NCBI GenBank assembly: GCA_017428485.1
Contig: JAFRQT010000015.1
Coordinates: 1 to 33,172, forward strand
Direction of reading: 5' to 3'
Length of the DNA: 33,172 bases
From: Bacilli bacterium
GTDB taxonomy: Bacteria > Bacillota_I > Bacilli_A > RF39 > UBA660
The notes under the pieces were generated by a model. The model was given only the letters and a program-made list of their open reading frames with translations. It was not told the DNA's origin and ran no database searches. Below, piece by piece: positions 1-8,334 of the stretch (the stretch's first letter is position 1; every line of letters begins with the position of its first letter). The position numbers and the translations under genes were made by a program.

Positions 1-1
1 T

Positions 2-635
2 ACATTTAAAGGATGGTATGATAATGCTGACTATACAAAAGGAAAACAATATTATAATGAAAATAATGTAGCAGTAAGGACATATGATAAGACTTCAAAT
101 TTAACTCTATATGCAGGATGGAGTAAAGTAGTAGTAGTACAGACATATCAAGTAACATTTAATATAAATGGAGGAAGCGGAACAACACCAGGAAGAGTAA
201 ATGCAGTACTTGGAAGTGCAATGCCAAGTATAACAAGTAGTATACCAACGAGAAGTGGATACATATTCATGGGTTGGTATGATAATACTGACTATACAAA
301 AGGTACCCAATATTATACAAATAAAAATGTATCTGCTAGAAATTATGATAAAACATCAGGAATAACATTATATGCTGGATGGAAATCTAATGAGATTAAA
401 TGCACAATTACATACAATGCAAATGGAGGAAGTGGTGCACCTGGTGCTCAAACATATACTTATGCAACAAGCGGAACTATTAATCTTTCTTCAACTGTGC
501 CGACAAGAAGTGGCTTTATTTTCTTGGGATGGGCAACTTCGAGTTCAGCGACTATAGCAAAATATTCTGCCGGACAATCATGGAACAAATCAAATAAAGG
601 AAATTATACTCTATATGCAGTTTGGGGTTCATCAT
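2..635 (+). repeat. Tandem B-repeat coding units, period about 261 bp
   Basis: Coding repeats inside the surface protein. The first two visible copies are close at DNA level: TGGTATGATAAT followed by a shared GACTATACAAAAGG block occurs near 14 and again near 275, a period of 261 bp (87 codons). The third copy, from about 400, is diverged and recognisable mainly in protein sequence. Confidence 0.75.
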
Positions 636-1402
636 TAAAGATTTATTACCTTTCATTAGGAAGATATGACGGATTCTTAATAATGGGTAATGGAACAACA
701 TTGTTTATTGATGGGGGTGATCCTTCTCCAGGGCACAAATGTGTAGAATTCTTGCAAAATATGGGAATAACAAAAATAGATGGTTTAATAGGATCCCATC
801 TACATTATAATCATATAGCTGCTCATGAAGAAATAATAGATAATTTTAATGTTAAGGCGGTATATTATCCAGATGATCCAAGAACATGTAAAGAAAGAAA
901 AACATGTAAAGATAGTGCAGTTAAACCAGATGGATTAATTCCAAAGTTAAATAATATTCAAGTTAATGTAGTAACTCCTCAAATGAATTATAAAATTGGA
1001 AATTTAGAATTTGATATTTTAGCTCCATTTGATTTGAATGGTAGCACTAATGATAACTCATTAAATATGATTTTAAAATATGGTAGCCATAAATTCTATT
1101 TTACAGGTGATACTGGAACTTCTGTTTTAAAGAAAATATATCAAACATATGATTCTAGTGTTTATGAAAATATTTCAATATTTAAACATCCACATCATGG
1201 TCAAAACGAGGTCCCTTCTAGCTTAATCAAAGTTATGAAACCACAATATGTTATAGTACCAAATAATACTAAAAGCTTGGCAGGCAGTGAATATAAAAGT
1301 GTTAAATCTACTGTATATGAACTTAATAATAATAAGGGTGGTTATGTTCTAGCAGAAAGTGATGGAACAACACTAAAAGTAACTGATAAAAGAAAACCAT
1401 AA
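2..1402 (+). CDS. Partial surface protein: InlB B-repeats plus ComEC-like metallo-beta-lactamase domain
   Basis: The frame is open from base 2, so the N-terminus (and any signal peptide) lies outside the window. Three Listeria-Bacteroides (InlB B-type) repeats are visible: the end of one up to about base 130, a full one at about 143-385 and a third at about 400-635. Their hallmarks are NGGSG, PTRSGYIFMGW and LTLYAGW. From about base 640 follows a metallo-beta-lactamase fold of the ComEC/Rec2 C-terminal type: LFIDGGD, SHLHYNH, a GDTG box at about 1108 and KHPHHGQ at about 1189. The first metal motif reads HxHxNH instead of the family's HxHxDH, so one metal ligand is altered. The repeats suggest an exported or surface protein; the enzymatic domain could be a nuclease or hydrolase, or be inactive. 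The substrate cannot be told. A terminator follows the stop codon by 8 bases. Confidence 0.8.
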   Translation, partial: TFKGWYDNADYTKGKQYYNENNVAVRTYDKTSNLTLYAGWSKVVVVQTYQVTFNINGGSGTTPGRVNAVLGSAMPSITSSIPTRSGYIFMGWYDNTDYTKGTQYYTNKNVSARNYDKTSGITLYAGWKSNEIKCTITYNANGGSGAPGAQTYTYATSGTINLSSTVPTRSGFIFLGWATSSSATIAKYSAGQSWNKSNKGNYTLYAVWGSSLKIYYLSLGRYDGFLIMGNGTTLFIDGGDPSPGHKCVEFLQNMGITKIDGLIGSHLHYNHIAAHEEIIDNFNVKAVYYPDDPRTCKERKTCKDSAVKPDGLIPKLNNIQVNVVTPQMNYKIGNLEFDILAPFDLNGSTNDNSLNMILKYGSHKFYFTGDTGTSVLKKIYQTYDSSVYENISIFKHPHHGQNEVPSSLIKVMKPQYVIVPNNTKSLAGSEYKSVKSTVYELNNNKGGYVLAESDGTTLKVTDKRKP

Positions 1403-1407
1403 CAAAT

Positions 1408-1439
1408 AAAAAAGATTACAATTTTGGTAATCTTTTTTT
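1408..1439. terminator. Bidirectional intrinsic terminator between convergent genes
   Basis: A 9-bp stem, AAAGATTAC (1411-1419) pairing with GTAATCTTT (1427-1435), has a 7-nt loop and a T-run on the plus side and an A-run on the other, so it can work in both directions. The stop codon of the minus-strand ATP-grasp gene (1416-1418) lies inside one arm. Confidence 0.85.
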
Positions 1440-2423
1440 GTACCATGGAAGTAATCCAATTCGTTCTGGATTATGTATTGGAAGTTGCCAGAAATAATAA
1501 TCAGGAAAATTATTTCCTTCGATGATTCCTGGACCTTTAGGACCAATATATACGTCCCATCCAACAAACTTTACTTCGGGAACTTCTAATGCTGCCTTTA
1601 AGCACATATCCATTGCTTCTTTAAATAAAGGAAGTTGATATCCTTCAAATTTAATATGTGTATAAGGATGCTCAGTGTATATTTGCCTATGCTCTGTTCT
1701 ACCATATTTAACTAGTTTGCCCGTTTTTAAATCAACTGGAATATTTATTCCATCAAATCCTAAATTATCAACGTAATGTCCACCATTTCCTGCTTTATAA
1801 GCAGCATATACAACTTCTGGTTTTCCATTTGTAACAATAGTTTGAATTCTAACACAGTTAATTGAGTTGGGATGCATACGAGCCATATCTTTATGTTGAA
1901 TAGCTTGTTCTTCGCATACTCCAAAATTCTTTTCTTTTACATAATTATATAAATCTTCTATTTTTTTATAATCACTAACTTTTAATTTTTCTATTCCTTT
2001 TCCACTATCACCATCATCTGGTTTTGCAAATATATATTCTTTATTTTTAACAAACTTTTTAAATTCTTGAAGAGTACATGTATGCATATTAACAAATTCT
2101 CTTCCTAAATATTTTTTAAATCTTTCATTGAATTGACTTTTTTTATCAAATAGGTCACTAAAAGCAGGATCATTTAACATGTTAAGCATTTTCTTATTTT
2201 TAAATCTTGTTACAAAAGTTTTTCTTTTATCATGTTTAATATCATAGAATTCAAATATATCATAATCATTATATCCAGCTCCATAAAGAAGCGCACATTT
2301 GGCAATGTCATAAAAGAGATATAATTTACTTTTTCCTGTTTTTTCATGAATAGAGTTAATAACTTTATTTAAAGTTTTAAATCTTGCTCCACTTAATACT
2401 CTTAAAGCATAAGGTACTTTCAT
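1416..2423 (-). CDS. Sugar-transfer-associated ATP-grasp family protein
   Basis: A 335-residue protein resembling the ATP-grasp family found next to cell-surface sugar-transfer genes. Visible family features are an N-terminal helical part ending in KRKTFVTRFKNKK, then FNERFKKYLGREF, a nucleotide-binding stretch FAKPDDGDSGKGIEKL, and near the C-terminus GWDVYIGPKGPGIIEGN, which supplies the acidic metal ligands. Such enzymes ligate a carboxylate to an amine with ATP; the substrate here is unknown. The open frame extends upstream to a TTG at 2471, but the ATG at 2423 is preceded by AAAGGATGGTGA at good distance and is the likelier start. The gene is monocistronic, convergent with the surface-protein gene and divergent from the lipoprotein gene. 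Confidence 0.75.
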   Translation of the reverse strand: MKVPYALRVLSGARFKTLNKVINSIHEKTGKSKLYLFYDIAKCALLYGAGYNDYDIFEFYDIKHDKRKTFVTRFKNKKMLNMLNDPAFSDLFDKKSQFNERFKKYLGREFVNMHTCTLQEFKKFVKNKEYIFAKPDDGDSGKGIEKLKVSDYKKIEDLYNYVKEKNFGVCEEQAIQHKDMARMHPNSINCVRIQTIVTNGKPEVVYAAYKAGNGGHYVDNLGFDGINIPVDLKTGKLVKYGRTEHRQIYTEHPYTHIKFEGYQLPLFKEAMDMCLKAALEVPEVKFVGWDVYIGPKGPGIIEGNNFPDYYFWQLPIHNPERIGLLPWYKKRLPKL

Positions 2424-2483
2424 ATAATCACCATCCTTTTTAATTTTACATAAAAATGCAATATCTTTCAATAAAAAATTTTA

Positions 2484-2512
2484 TTCATATACATAAATAA
2501 TATAAATATACT
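2484..2512 (+). promoter_or_regulatory. Possible promoter of the lipoprotein gene
   Basis: TTCATA (2484-2489), 17-nt spacer, TATACT (2507-2512). The -35 is weak. The 112-bp region 2424-2535 must also hold the divergent promoter of the ATP-grasp gene, which I could not pinpoint in this AT-rich stretch. Confidence 0.35.
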
Positions 2513-2535
2513 TTATTAAAGAGGGAGGAATAATT

Positions 2536-3510
2536 ATAAAAAAAATATTGCTAATTTTTTCAGTATGTTTTTTACTTTTTGGATGCAGTAGCATGAATGC
2601 TAATAAAATTATTTCTGAATACAAAAAGAATTTAAATACTGAAAAATATGAATTAACTGGTCAAATGGATATTGTTAGTAATGAAGAATTATATCATTAT
2701 GATGTTAAGGTGGATTATATGCAAGGAGATTATTATAAAGCAACTTTAATTAATAAAGACAATAATCATGAGCAAATAATTTTAAAGAATGAAAGCGGTG
2801 TTTATGTTATAACACCAGAACTTAATAAAAGTTTTAAATTTCAAAGTGAGTGGCCATATAATAGTAGTCAAGCATATATATTATCATCGCTACTCAAAGA
2901 TTTAGAAAATGATTCAAATGTATTATATGAAGAAAAAGATGATAATTATATTTTAAGTTCAACTGTTAATTATCCTAATAATAGTTCTTTGATTAGTCAA
3001 AAAATAACTTTTAATAAAGATTTTATGCCTAAGCAAGTAGAAGTATATAATAAAGAAGGCATAGTAAATATTGATTTTAAAATATCACAAATTAATTTAA
3101 AACCAGATTTTGACAAAGAAAATTTTGATGTTAACAATAGTGTATCCAAAGATTGCTGCAGTGTTAGCAAACTAGATGAAATAGTATATCCGATGTATTT
3201 ACCCGAAGGAACACTATTTAAAAATGAAGAGATGATAAAAACCGATGCATCTGAAAGAGTAATATTAACTTTCTCTGGAGATAAGCCATTTGTATTAATT
3301 GAAGAAGCGAGTAAAGCTCCTGATGAGTTTGAAATCAATACTACTTCGGGTGAACTTGTATTTTATGAAAACGTTCTTGGAAATCTTACTGGAAGTACAT
3401 TAAATTGGACAATGGATGGAAAAGACTACTATATCATTAGTGATAATTTAACAAATGAAGAGTTTTTAAAAGTAGCATCTTCAACATCAGTAGTATCTTT
3501 AACAAAGTAA
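2536..3510 (+). CDS. LolA-like (GerS/YdcC-type) lipoprotein, apparent ATA start
   Basis: A secreted lipoprotein of about 324 residues. The N-terminus reads KKILLIFSVCFLLFGCSS, a signal peptide ending in a lipobox with the lipidated cysteine. The rest (MDIVSNEELYHYDVKVDYMQGDYYKATL, YVITPELNKSFKFQSEW, KITFNKDFMPKQVEVY) follows the half-barrel pattern of LolA-like lipoproteins such as GerS and YdcC of Firmicutes. No ATG is available: the frame offers TTG at 2548, which would remove the lysines of the signal peptide, or ATA at 2536, seven bases after GGAGG and giving a textbook signal peptide. I prefer ATA (ATT at 2533 is also possible). Its role is probably at the cell envelope; the ligand is unknown. 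Confidence 0.7.
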   Translation: MKKILLIFSVCFLLFGCSSMNANKIISEYKKNLNTEKYELTGQMDIVSNEELYHYDVKVDYMQGDYYKATLINKDNNHEQIILKNESGVYVITPELNKSFKFQSEWPYNSSQAYILSSLLKDLENDSNVLYEEKDDNYILSSTVNYPNNSSLISQKITFNKDFMPKQVEVYNKEGIVNIDFKISQINLKPDFDKENFDVNNSVSKDCCSVSKLDEIVYPMYLPEGTLFKNEEMIKTDASERVILTFSGDKPFVLIEEASKAPDEFEINTTSGELVFYENVLGNLTGSTLNWTMDGKDYYIISDNLTNEEFLKVASSTSVVSLTK

Positions 3511-3541
3511 TAAAAAGTTTCATTAAATGAAACTTTTTATT
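3509..3541 (+). terminator. Intrinsic terminator after the lipoprotein gene
   Basis: A 15-bp perfect stem (3509-3523 with 3527-3541) has a 3-nt loop; the 3' arm ends in a T-rich stretch. The stem starts inside the TAA stop codon. Confidence 0.85.
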
Positions 3542-3566
3542 ATTTGATGATTTTTTATTATTTTTA

Positions 3567-3575
3567 TGATATTAT
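3567..3575 (+). promoter_or_regulatory. Extended -10 element upstream of the 150-aa gene
   Basis: TGATATTAT (TG, one base, then TATTAT) sits 25 bases before the start codon at 3601. No convincing -35 at 16-18 nt was found; TTGATG at 3544 is 20 nt away. Confidence 0.4.
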
Positions 3576-3600
3576 TTTATTAGAATAATAAGGAGAAAGA

Positions 3601-4053
3601 ATGAATAAAAATAAAGCAATTTATATATTATTGTTAATAATATTTGTTGTATTAGTTTTAGCTCTAGATATAACATTTTATTTAAATTATTCTAATATAT
3701 CTGGAAAATTAAGTATTAAAAAGAAATTTTATGATATTAATTATATAACAGAAAAAAATAATGTTAAATTATATAATGAAGCAATAAATGTAAATATAAA
3801 TAATATTAATGAGGAAGTATATTTTGACATCTATAATAGTGGAAATGAAAATGCAGTTCTAGAAAATGTAACAATTTCCTCAATCACTTCTGAAGTAGAA
3901 AAAGAAAAATTTATCATAAATTCTTCTATGAAGGAAAAAGATATTATAAAAGGTGGGGAAACAAAAAGAGTATATATAAATATCTCATGTGAAAGCTGTG
4001 ATACCGAAAATGTAAAGCTTGCATTTAATGTGAAATATGATTTTGTAGAATAA
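3601..4053 (+). CDS. Hypothetical membrane-anchored protein
   Basis: A 150-residue protein I do not recognise. Residues about 7-29 form one hydrophobic helix (AIYILLLIIFVVLVLALDITFYL) after a short lysine-containing N-terminus, followed by an extracytoplasmic part rich in alternating beta-like residues. The stretch GNENAVLENVTISSI, then an ISCESCD pair of cysteines and VKLAFNVKYDF resembles an immunoglobulin-like or camelysin-type beta sandwich, but this is only an impression. The start ATG is well supported by AAGGAGAAAGA. It precedes ftsA in the same direction with its own apparent -10 element, and no strong terminator separates it from ftsA. Confidence 0.65.
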   Translation: MNKNKAIYILLLIIFVVLVLALDITFYLNYSNISGKLSIKKKFYDINYITEKNNVKLYNEAINVNINNINEEVYFDIYNSGNENAVLENVTISSITSEVEKEKFIINSSMKEKDIIKGGETKRVYINISCESCDTENVKLAFNVKYDFVE

Positions 4054-4076
4054 TTCTTTTAAAACAAATGTTTTTT

Positions 4077-4085
4077 TGATATAAT
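4077..4085 (+). promoter_or_regulatory. Extended -10 promoter of ftsA-ftsZ
   Basis: TGATATAAT is a perfect extended -10, 20 bases before the ftsA start codon and after a T-tract. The -35 is weak (TTTTAA at 4057, 17 nt away). Confidence 0.55.
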
Positions 4086-4105
4086 TAAATAGATTAGGAG
4101 GATAC

Positions 4106-5338
4106 ATGAAAGAAATAATATCAAGTTTAGATATTGGTAGTTCTACTGTTAAATTAGTAGTTGGTGAAGTTTATAAAAATGAAGTTCACGTTCTTGCTGT
4201 ATCTGAAGTTAAATCAAAAGGAGTTAAAAAAGGAATAATTGTTAATCCTGAAGAAGCGTTGATATCACTAAAAGAATTATTTTCAAGATGTGAAGAATTA
4301 TTAAATTTTAAGATAGACAAAGTTTTATTAACAATACCATCTTATTATGCAGAATTTTCTGTTGTCGAAGGACAAGTAGCAATTGATAATGAAGAAAAAA
4401 TAGTAAAAAGTGAAGATTTAATACGAGCATTAAGTTCATGTATTTATAATAAAGTACCTAATAACAAAGAATTTGTTGGAATTATGCCAATAGAATTCAC
4501 ACTTGATGGATCTAAAAAAGTAAAGAATCCAATTGGTCAAAATGCTACCAAAATAAAATGCAAAGCTGTAATGTCTTTAGCGCCAAAGAAAAACATATAC
4601 GCTGCTGTATCAGTACTTGAAAGTTTGGGTGTAGGAATAGTTGATATTAATTTTGGAGGAGTAGCAGATTATTTTGAATTTAAAACTTCTGAAATGGATA
4701 AAAAGAATACTGTTGTTATAAATATCGGTGATGAAAAAACAGAAGTAAGTATTATTAAAAAAGGAATACTAATTGAAACAGAATGCATTGAAATAGGCAG
4801 CAAAAATATAGATAGAGATATATGTTATATATATGATATTCCAAGAAAAAAAGCTAGAGAACTAAAAGAAAAATTTGCACTTGCTAGCAAAAGAAATGCA
4901 TCAACATCTTGGAGTGAAGAAGTAATAAATAATCAAAAAGAAACTATAAAAATTAGCCAATATGAAATAAGTGAGATAATTCATTCAAGAGTAAGAGAAA
5001 TACTTGAACTTTCGAAAAAACAAATAAATCTCTTAACAAAGCTTGAAATTAGTTATATAATATTTACAGGGGGAGCAACTGAGTTAAATGACTTTAATTT
5101 AGTCCTTGATGAAGTATTTAATCGTGATATGGAAAGACATCATGTTAAAGAAATGGGATGTCGACATAATAAATACTCAAGCGTTATTGGATTAATTAAA
5201 TATTATCATGAAAAACTTGCATTTAGAAATAGACTTGCATATACAGTGACAGAAGAAAAACAAGAGGCATTAATAAATACAAAAAAATCAAATAATACAA
5301 TACTAGGAAAAATATATGGATATTTTTTCAATAGTTAA
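4106..5338 (+). CDS. ftsA: Cell division protein FtsA
   Basis: The actin-like ATPase that ties the FtsZ ring to the membrane. The 410-residue length is usual. Visible features: the phosphate-1 loop [14 protein letters not shown] at residues about 8-21, the FtsA-specific 1C domain following [13 protein letters not shown], phosphate-2 [13 protein letters not shown] near 205, and the adenosine motif FTGGATEL in the last third. The C-terminal [13 protein letters not shown] looks like the amphipathic membrane-targeting helix. The ATG at 4106 follows AGGAGGATAC. It is 11 bases upstream of ftsZ, the classical operon, but none of the mur or fts genes that often flank the pair are here. Confidence 0.96.
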   Translation: MKEIISSLDIGSSTVKLVVGEVYKNEVHVLAVSEVKSKGVKKGIIVNPEEALISLKELFSRCEELLNFKIDKVLLTIPSYYAEFSVVEGQVAIDNEEKIVKSEDLIRALSSCIYNKVPNNKEFVGIMPIEFTLDGSKKVKNPIGQNATKIKCKAVMSLAPKKNIYAAVSVLESLGVGIVDINFGGVADYFEFKTSEMDKKNTVVINIGDEKTEVSIIKKGILIETECIEIGSKNIDRDICYIYDIPRKKARELKEKFALASKRNASTSWSEEVINNQKETIKISQYEISEIIHSRVREILELSKKQINLLTKLEISYIIFTGGATELNDFNLVLDEVFNRDMERHHVKEMGCRHNKYSSVIGLIKYYHEKLAFRNRLAYTVTEEKQEALINTKKSNNTILGKIYGYFFNS

Positions 5339-5349
5339 GGAGTGAATTT

Positions 5350-6417
5350 ATGAACAATAAGTTAGAAATGGATCAAATAGCTGATATTAAAGTAATTGGT
5401 ATTGGTGGTGGAGGATGCAACGCAGTTAACAGAATGATTGATTCTGGGCTTCGTGGTGTTGAATTTATAGTTGCCAATACTGATCAACAAGTTTTAAATG
5501 TATCACAAGCCGAACATAAAATCCAACTTGGTAAAACTATTACTAAGGGTAGAGGAGCTGGAACAAGACCAGAAGTTGGACGCGAGGCAGCTTTAGAAAC
5601 TAAAGAAGAAATCGAAGATACTTTACGCGGTGCTGATATGGTATTTGTTACATGCGGACTTGGTGGTGGTACTGGAACAGGTGCTGCTCCAGTTGTAGCA
5701 GAGATAGCTCAAAGTCTTGGATGTTTAACTGTAGCTATTGTAACTAAACCATTTAAATTTGAAGGTAAGAAGAGAATGGATTATGCTTTAGTTGGTTTGG
5801 ATGAGCTTAGAAAACATGTTGATACAATGGTAGTTATTCCAAATGATAGATTAAGAGATTTAATTGATAGATCTACACCATTAAATGCTGCATTTAAAGA
5901 AGTAGATAATGTATTAAGATTAGGAGTCCAATCAATATCAGATTTAATCTCTGTTCCTGGACTTGTTAACTTAGATTTTGCTGATGTAAGAACAATAATG
6001 GAACATAGAGGGGACGCTTTAATCGGTATTGGAGTTGGTTTTGGAGACAATAGAGCAGTTGAAGCTGCTAAACAAGCAGTAAATAGTCCACTTCTTGAAC
6101 AAACAATTAATGGAGCAACTGATTGTATTGTAAATATTACTGGCGGAAATTCAATGACACTATTTGAAGCAGAAGATGCAGTTGAAGTTGTAAGAGCAGC
6201 AGCTAATACAGATGTTAACATTATATTTGGTGCTGTTATAAATGAAGCATTAACTGATGAAATAGTTGTAACAGTAATAGCTACTGGATTTGAAGATTCA
6301 ACAGAACCTTTATATAGATCAATCGAAGGTGAAAAGAAGCAACCAGAACCAGTAGTACAAGAAGAAGAGGAAGAAGAACTTGAAATGCCTGCTTTCTTAA
6401 GAAATAGAGATTTATAA
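5350..6417 (+). CDS. ftsZ: Cell division protein FtsZ
   Basis: The tubulin-like GTPase of the division ring. Visible features: the nucleotide-binding [11 protein letters not shown] near residue 20, the tubulin signature [10 protein letters not shown] at about 105-114, and the T7 synergy loop [11 protein letters not shown] near 207 that completes the active site of the neighbouring subunit. The C-terminal [11 protein letters not shown] is the conserved peptide that binds FtsA. The linker between the GTPase core and this peptide is short (about 25-30 residues) and ends in a run of glutamates. The 355-residue length is slightly below the usual 360-390. AAGGAGTGA precedes the ATG. A terminator begins within the stop codon, so ftsA-ftsZ is a closed two-gene unit. 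Confidence 0.98.
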   Translation: MNNKLEMDQIADIKVIGIGGGGCNAVNRMIDSGLRGVEFIVANTDQQVLNVSQAEHKIQLGKTITKGRGAGTRPEVGREAALETKEEIEDTLRGADMVFVTCGLGGGTGTGAAPVVAEIAQSLGCLTVAIVTKPFKFEGKKRMDYALVGLDELRKHVDTMVVIPNDRLRDLIDRSTPLNAAFKEVDNVLRLGVQSISDLISVPGLVNLDFADVRTIMEHRGDALIGIGVGFGDNRAVEAAKQAVNSPLLEQTINGATDCIVNITGGNSMTLFEAEDAVEVVRAAANTDVNIIFGAVINEALTDEIVVTVIATGFEDSTEPLYRSIEGEKKQPEPVVQEEEEEELEMPAFLRNRDL

Positions 6418-6436
6418 GAGCTTAAAGCTCTTTTTT
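6416..6436 (+). terminator. Intrinsic terminator after ftsZ
   Basis: AAGAGC (6416-6421), TTAAA loop, GCTCTT (6427-6432), then a T-run to 6436. The stem begins inside the ftsZ stop codon. Confidence 0.85.
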
Positions 6437-6461
6437 ATTTATATTAAAAAATTATAAAAAA

Positions 6462-6470
6462 TGATATAAT
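6462..6470 (+). promoter_or_regulatory. Extended -10 promoter of the RNA-maturation operon
   Basis: TGATATAAT lies 17 bases before the start of the YgjP-like gene, just after the ftsZ terminator. A clear -35 was not found. Confidence 0.55.
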
Positions 6471-6487
6471 ACATTTGAGGTTTAATT

Positions 6488-7123
6488 ATGCAAATAGAAA
6501 TAAATGGAAAAATATTTAATGTCTATATAACACGTAAAAATAATAAAAACATGTATCTAAGAGTTAAAGATGATGGTATCTATATAACATGTAATTATTT
6601 AACTACCAAAGGATTAATTAAATCTTTTATAGAAAACAACATTAATTCAATAATTAAAATGGATAATATTGTTCAAAAAAGAAAAGAGAAGCAAGAGGAA
6701 TTTTATTATTTGGGTAATAAATATAATGTCGTAGTATTAAATACAATATCAAAAATAGAGTTTAGTGATGATATAGTGTTTGTTAAAAATAAAACATATT
6801 TAAACACTTTTTTAAAAAATGAATGCGAAAGAATATTTAATGAAAGAGTAAAAGTATGCTATAATTTATTTGAGGAAAATATCCCTTATCCAAAAGTAAT
6901 GATAGGTAAAATGAAAAGAAAATGGGGTTATTGTAATAAAAGAGGAGAAATAATAAAATTAAATTTTGAATTAATAAAATATAGTATAAATGAAATAGAT
7001 TATGTTATAATACATGAACTTTCTCATTTTCTAGAATTTAATCATTCTAAAAGATTTTGGAGTTATGTAAAAAAATATATGCCTAATTATAAAGAGGCAC
7101 AAAAAGTATTAAAGGAGGACTAA
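6488..7123 (+). CDS. YgjP-like (DUF45) zinc metallopeptidase
   Basis: A 211-residue cytosolic protein of the YgjP/SprT-like gluzincin group. The C-terminal third holds the catalytic signature: KRKWGYCNKRGEIIKLNF, then VIIHELSHFLEFNHSKRFW, where HELSH is the HExxH zinc site and the later NHSKRFW supplies the third ligand and the family's typical aromatic end. The N-terminal half has the usual beta-rich region (INGKIFNVYITRKNNKNMYLRVKDDGIYI). The start ATG follows TTGAGGTTTAATT. It heads the operon and its stop is one base before the next ATG. The physiological substrate of this family is not settled. Confidence 0.87.
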   Translation: MQIEINGKIFNVYITRKNNKNMYLRVKDDGIYITCNYLTTKGLIKSFIENNINSIIKMDNIVQKRKEKQEEFYYLGNKYNVVVLNTISKIEFSDDIVFVKNKTYLNTFLKNECERIFNERVKVCYNLFEENIPYPKVMIGKMKRKWGYCNKRGEIIKLNFELIKYSINEIDYVIIHELSHFLEFNHSKRFWSYVKKYMPNYKEAQKVLKED

Positions 7124-7124
7124 T

Positions 7125-7853
7125 ATGCTAATAACATCTAAAGATAATAATAGAATTAAAGAAATAAGAAAATTATTAAATAAAAAATATTCTTTAGAAA
7201 AAGGATTATTTGTTATTGAAGGCGAAAATTTAGTAACCGAAGCAATTAAAAATAATGTACTACAAGAATTATATGTATTAGATGGCTATAATTGCAATCT
7301 AAGTTTTAATTATGACAATGTTTCTTTAGATGTTATGAAAAGTATTAGTGATTTAAAAAGTACTCCAAGACTTCTTGGTATAGCTTCTTTTGATAATAAG
7401 AAAGTATTAGGCAAAAGAATAGTTTTACTTGATGAAATACAAGATCCAGGGAATGCGGGGACTATTATTAGAAATTCAGTTGCATTTGGAATAGATACAA
7501 TTGTTTTTTCTAAAAATTCGGTAAGTCCATATAATGAAAAGGTATTAAGAAGTACAGGGGGTATGATTTTTAATATTAATATTGTTATTGATGATTTAGA
7601 AAATATAATCAAAGATATAAAGCAAAAAAATATTAAAGTAATAGGTACATCCCTACATACCGACAATGATTTAGAATCAATTTCTAATCTAGAGACATAT
7701 GCAGTTGTATTTGGTAATGAAGGCAATGGCGTAAGAAAAGAAATATTAAATATGTGTGATGAAGTAGTTAAAATAAAAATGGACTCTAATTGTGAAAGCT
7801 TAAATGTTGGAGTTTCTAGTGGAATAGTTCTATATCACTTATTTGAGGTGTAG
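7125..7853 (+). CDS. SpoU/TrmH-family RNA 2'-O-methyltransferase
   Basis: A 242-residue SPOUT-fold methyltransferase. An N-terminal substrate-binding part (FVIEGENLVTEAIKNN at about 29-44) precedes the catalytic domain, with motif 1 DEIQDPGNAGTIIRNSVAFG at about 104-123, motif 2 VVFGNEGNGV at about 190-199 and motif 3 ESLNVGVSSGIVLYHL near the C-terminus. These are the 2'-O-ribose methyltransferase motifs of RlmB/TsnR-like enzymes acting on rRNA or tRNA; the exact target cannot be told. AAAGGAGGA precedes the ATG at 7125. The gene is tightly packed, one base after the peptidase gene and one base before rimM. Confidence 0.9.
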   Translation: MLITSKDNNRIKEIRKLLNKKYSLEKGLFVIEGENLVTEAIKNNVLQELYVLDGYNCNLSFNYDNVSLDVMKSISDLKSTPRLLGIASFDNKKVLGKRIVLLDEIQDPGNAGTIIRNSVAFGIDTIVFSKNSVSPYNEKVLRSTGGMIFNINIVIDDLENIIKDIKQKNIKVIGTSLHTDNDLESISNLETYAVVFGNEGNGVRKEILNMCDEVVKIKMDSNCESLNVGVSSGIVLYHLFEV

Positions 7854-7854
7854 T

Positions 7855-8334
7855 ATGAAATATATTTATATAGGAAGAATAGTTAATACTCATGCTTTAA
7901 AAGGTGAAGTTAGAATTATAAGTGATTTTGATTATAAAGATAGAGTATTTAAAAAAGATAATGTTTTCTATATTGGAGATGCTAAAGAAGAAGTAAAAGT
8001 AGAAAGTTATAGAAAACATAAACAATTTGATATGGTTAAATTTAATGGAATAGATAGTATTAATGATGTATTAAAATATAAAGGATGTAAAGTTTATATT
8101 GATGAAGATAGTTTAAAACTTGGTGATGATGAAATACTATCCAGTGATTTAATTAATTATGAAGTTTATAATGATGAAAAATGTATTGGAAAAATAAGTG
8201 AATATAGATGTGATAATGGTAATAGATTAATTAAAGTTAATGATAAGTATATTCCTTATAATAGTAATTTTATTGTAAAGTATGATAAAATAAATAAAGT
8301 AATATATTTTCATGACATAGGAGTGTTTTTATGA
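7855..8334 (+). CDS. rimM: Ribosome maturation factor RimM
   Basis: A 159-residue 16S rRNA-processing factor that helps assemble the head of the 30S subunit. The N-terminal beta-barrel begins MKYIYIGRIVNTHALKGEVRI, matching the family's GxIxxxHGLKGEV signature. The second half (LISSDLINYEVYNDEKCIGKI onward, approximately) corresponds to the PRC-barrel that binds ribosomal protein S19. The open frame extends upstream to a TTG at 7843, but the ATG at 7855 behind GAGGTG fits the family start. Its stop TGA overlaps the trmD start codon (ATGA), indicating translational coupling. Confidence 0.92.
   Translation: MKYIYIGRIVNTHALKGEVRIISDFDYKDRVFKKDNVFYIGDAKEEVKVESYRKHKQFDMVKFNGIDSINDVLKYKGCKVYIDEDSLKLGDDEILSSDLINYEVYNDEKCIGKISEYRCDNGNRLIKVNDKYIPYNSNFIVKYDKINKVIYFHDIGVFL

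Noticed and set aside
2424..2471. Sixteen-codon N-terminal extension of the ATP-grasp gene from TTG
   Set aside because: The extension needs a TTG start with no ribosome-binding site, whereas the ATG at 2423 has one.
4861..4930. Possible recoding to a TGA=Trp Mollicutes code
   Set aside because: No in-frame TGA occurs in any gene; all tryptophans are TGG and rimM ends with TGA.
5781..6221. A 146-codon minus-strand frame inside ftsZ
   Set aside because: It is a shadow of the strongly biased ftsZ codons; no ribosome-binding site and no recognisable protein.
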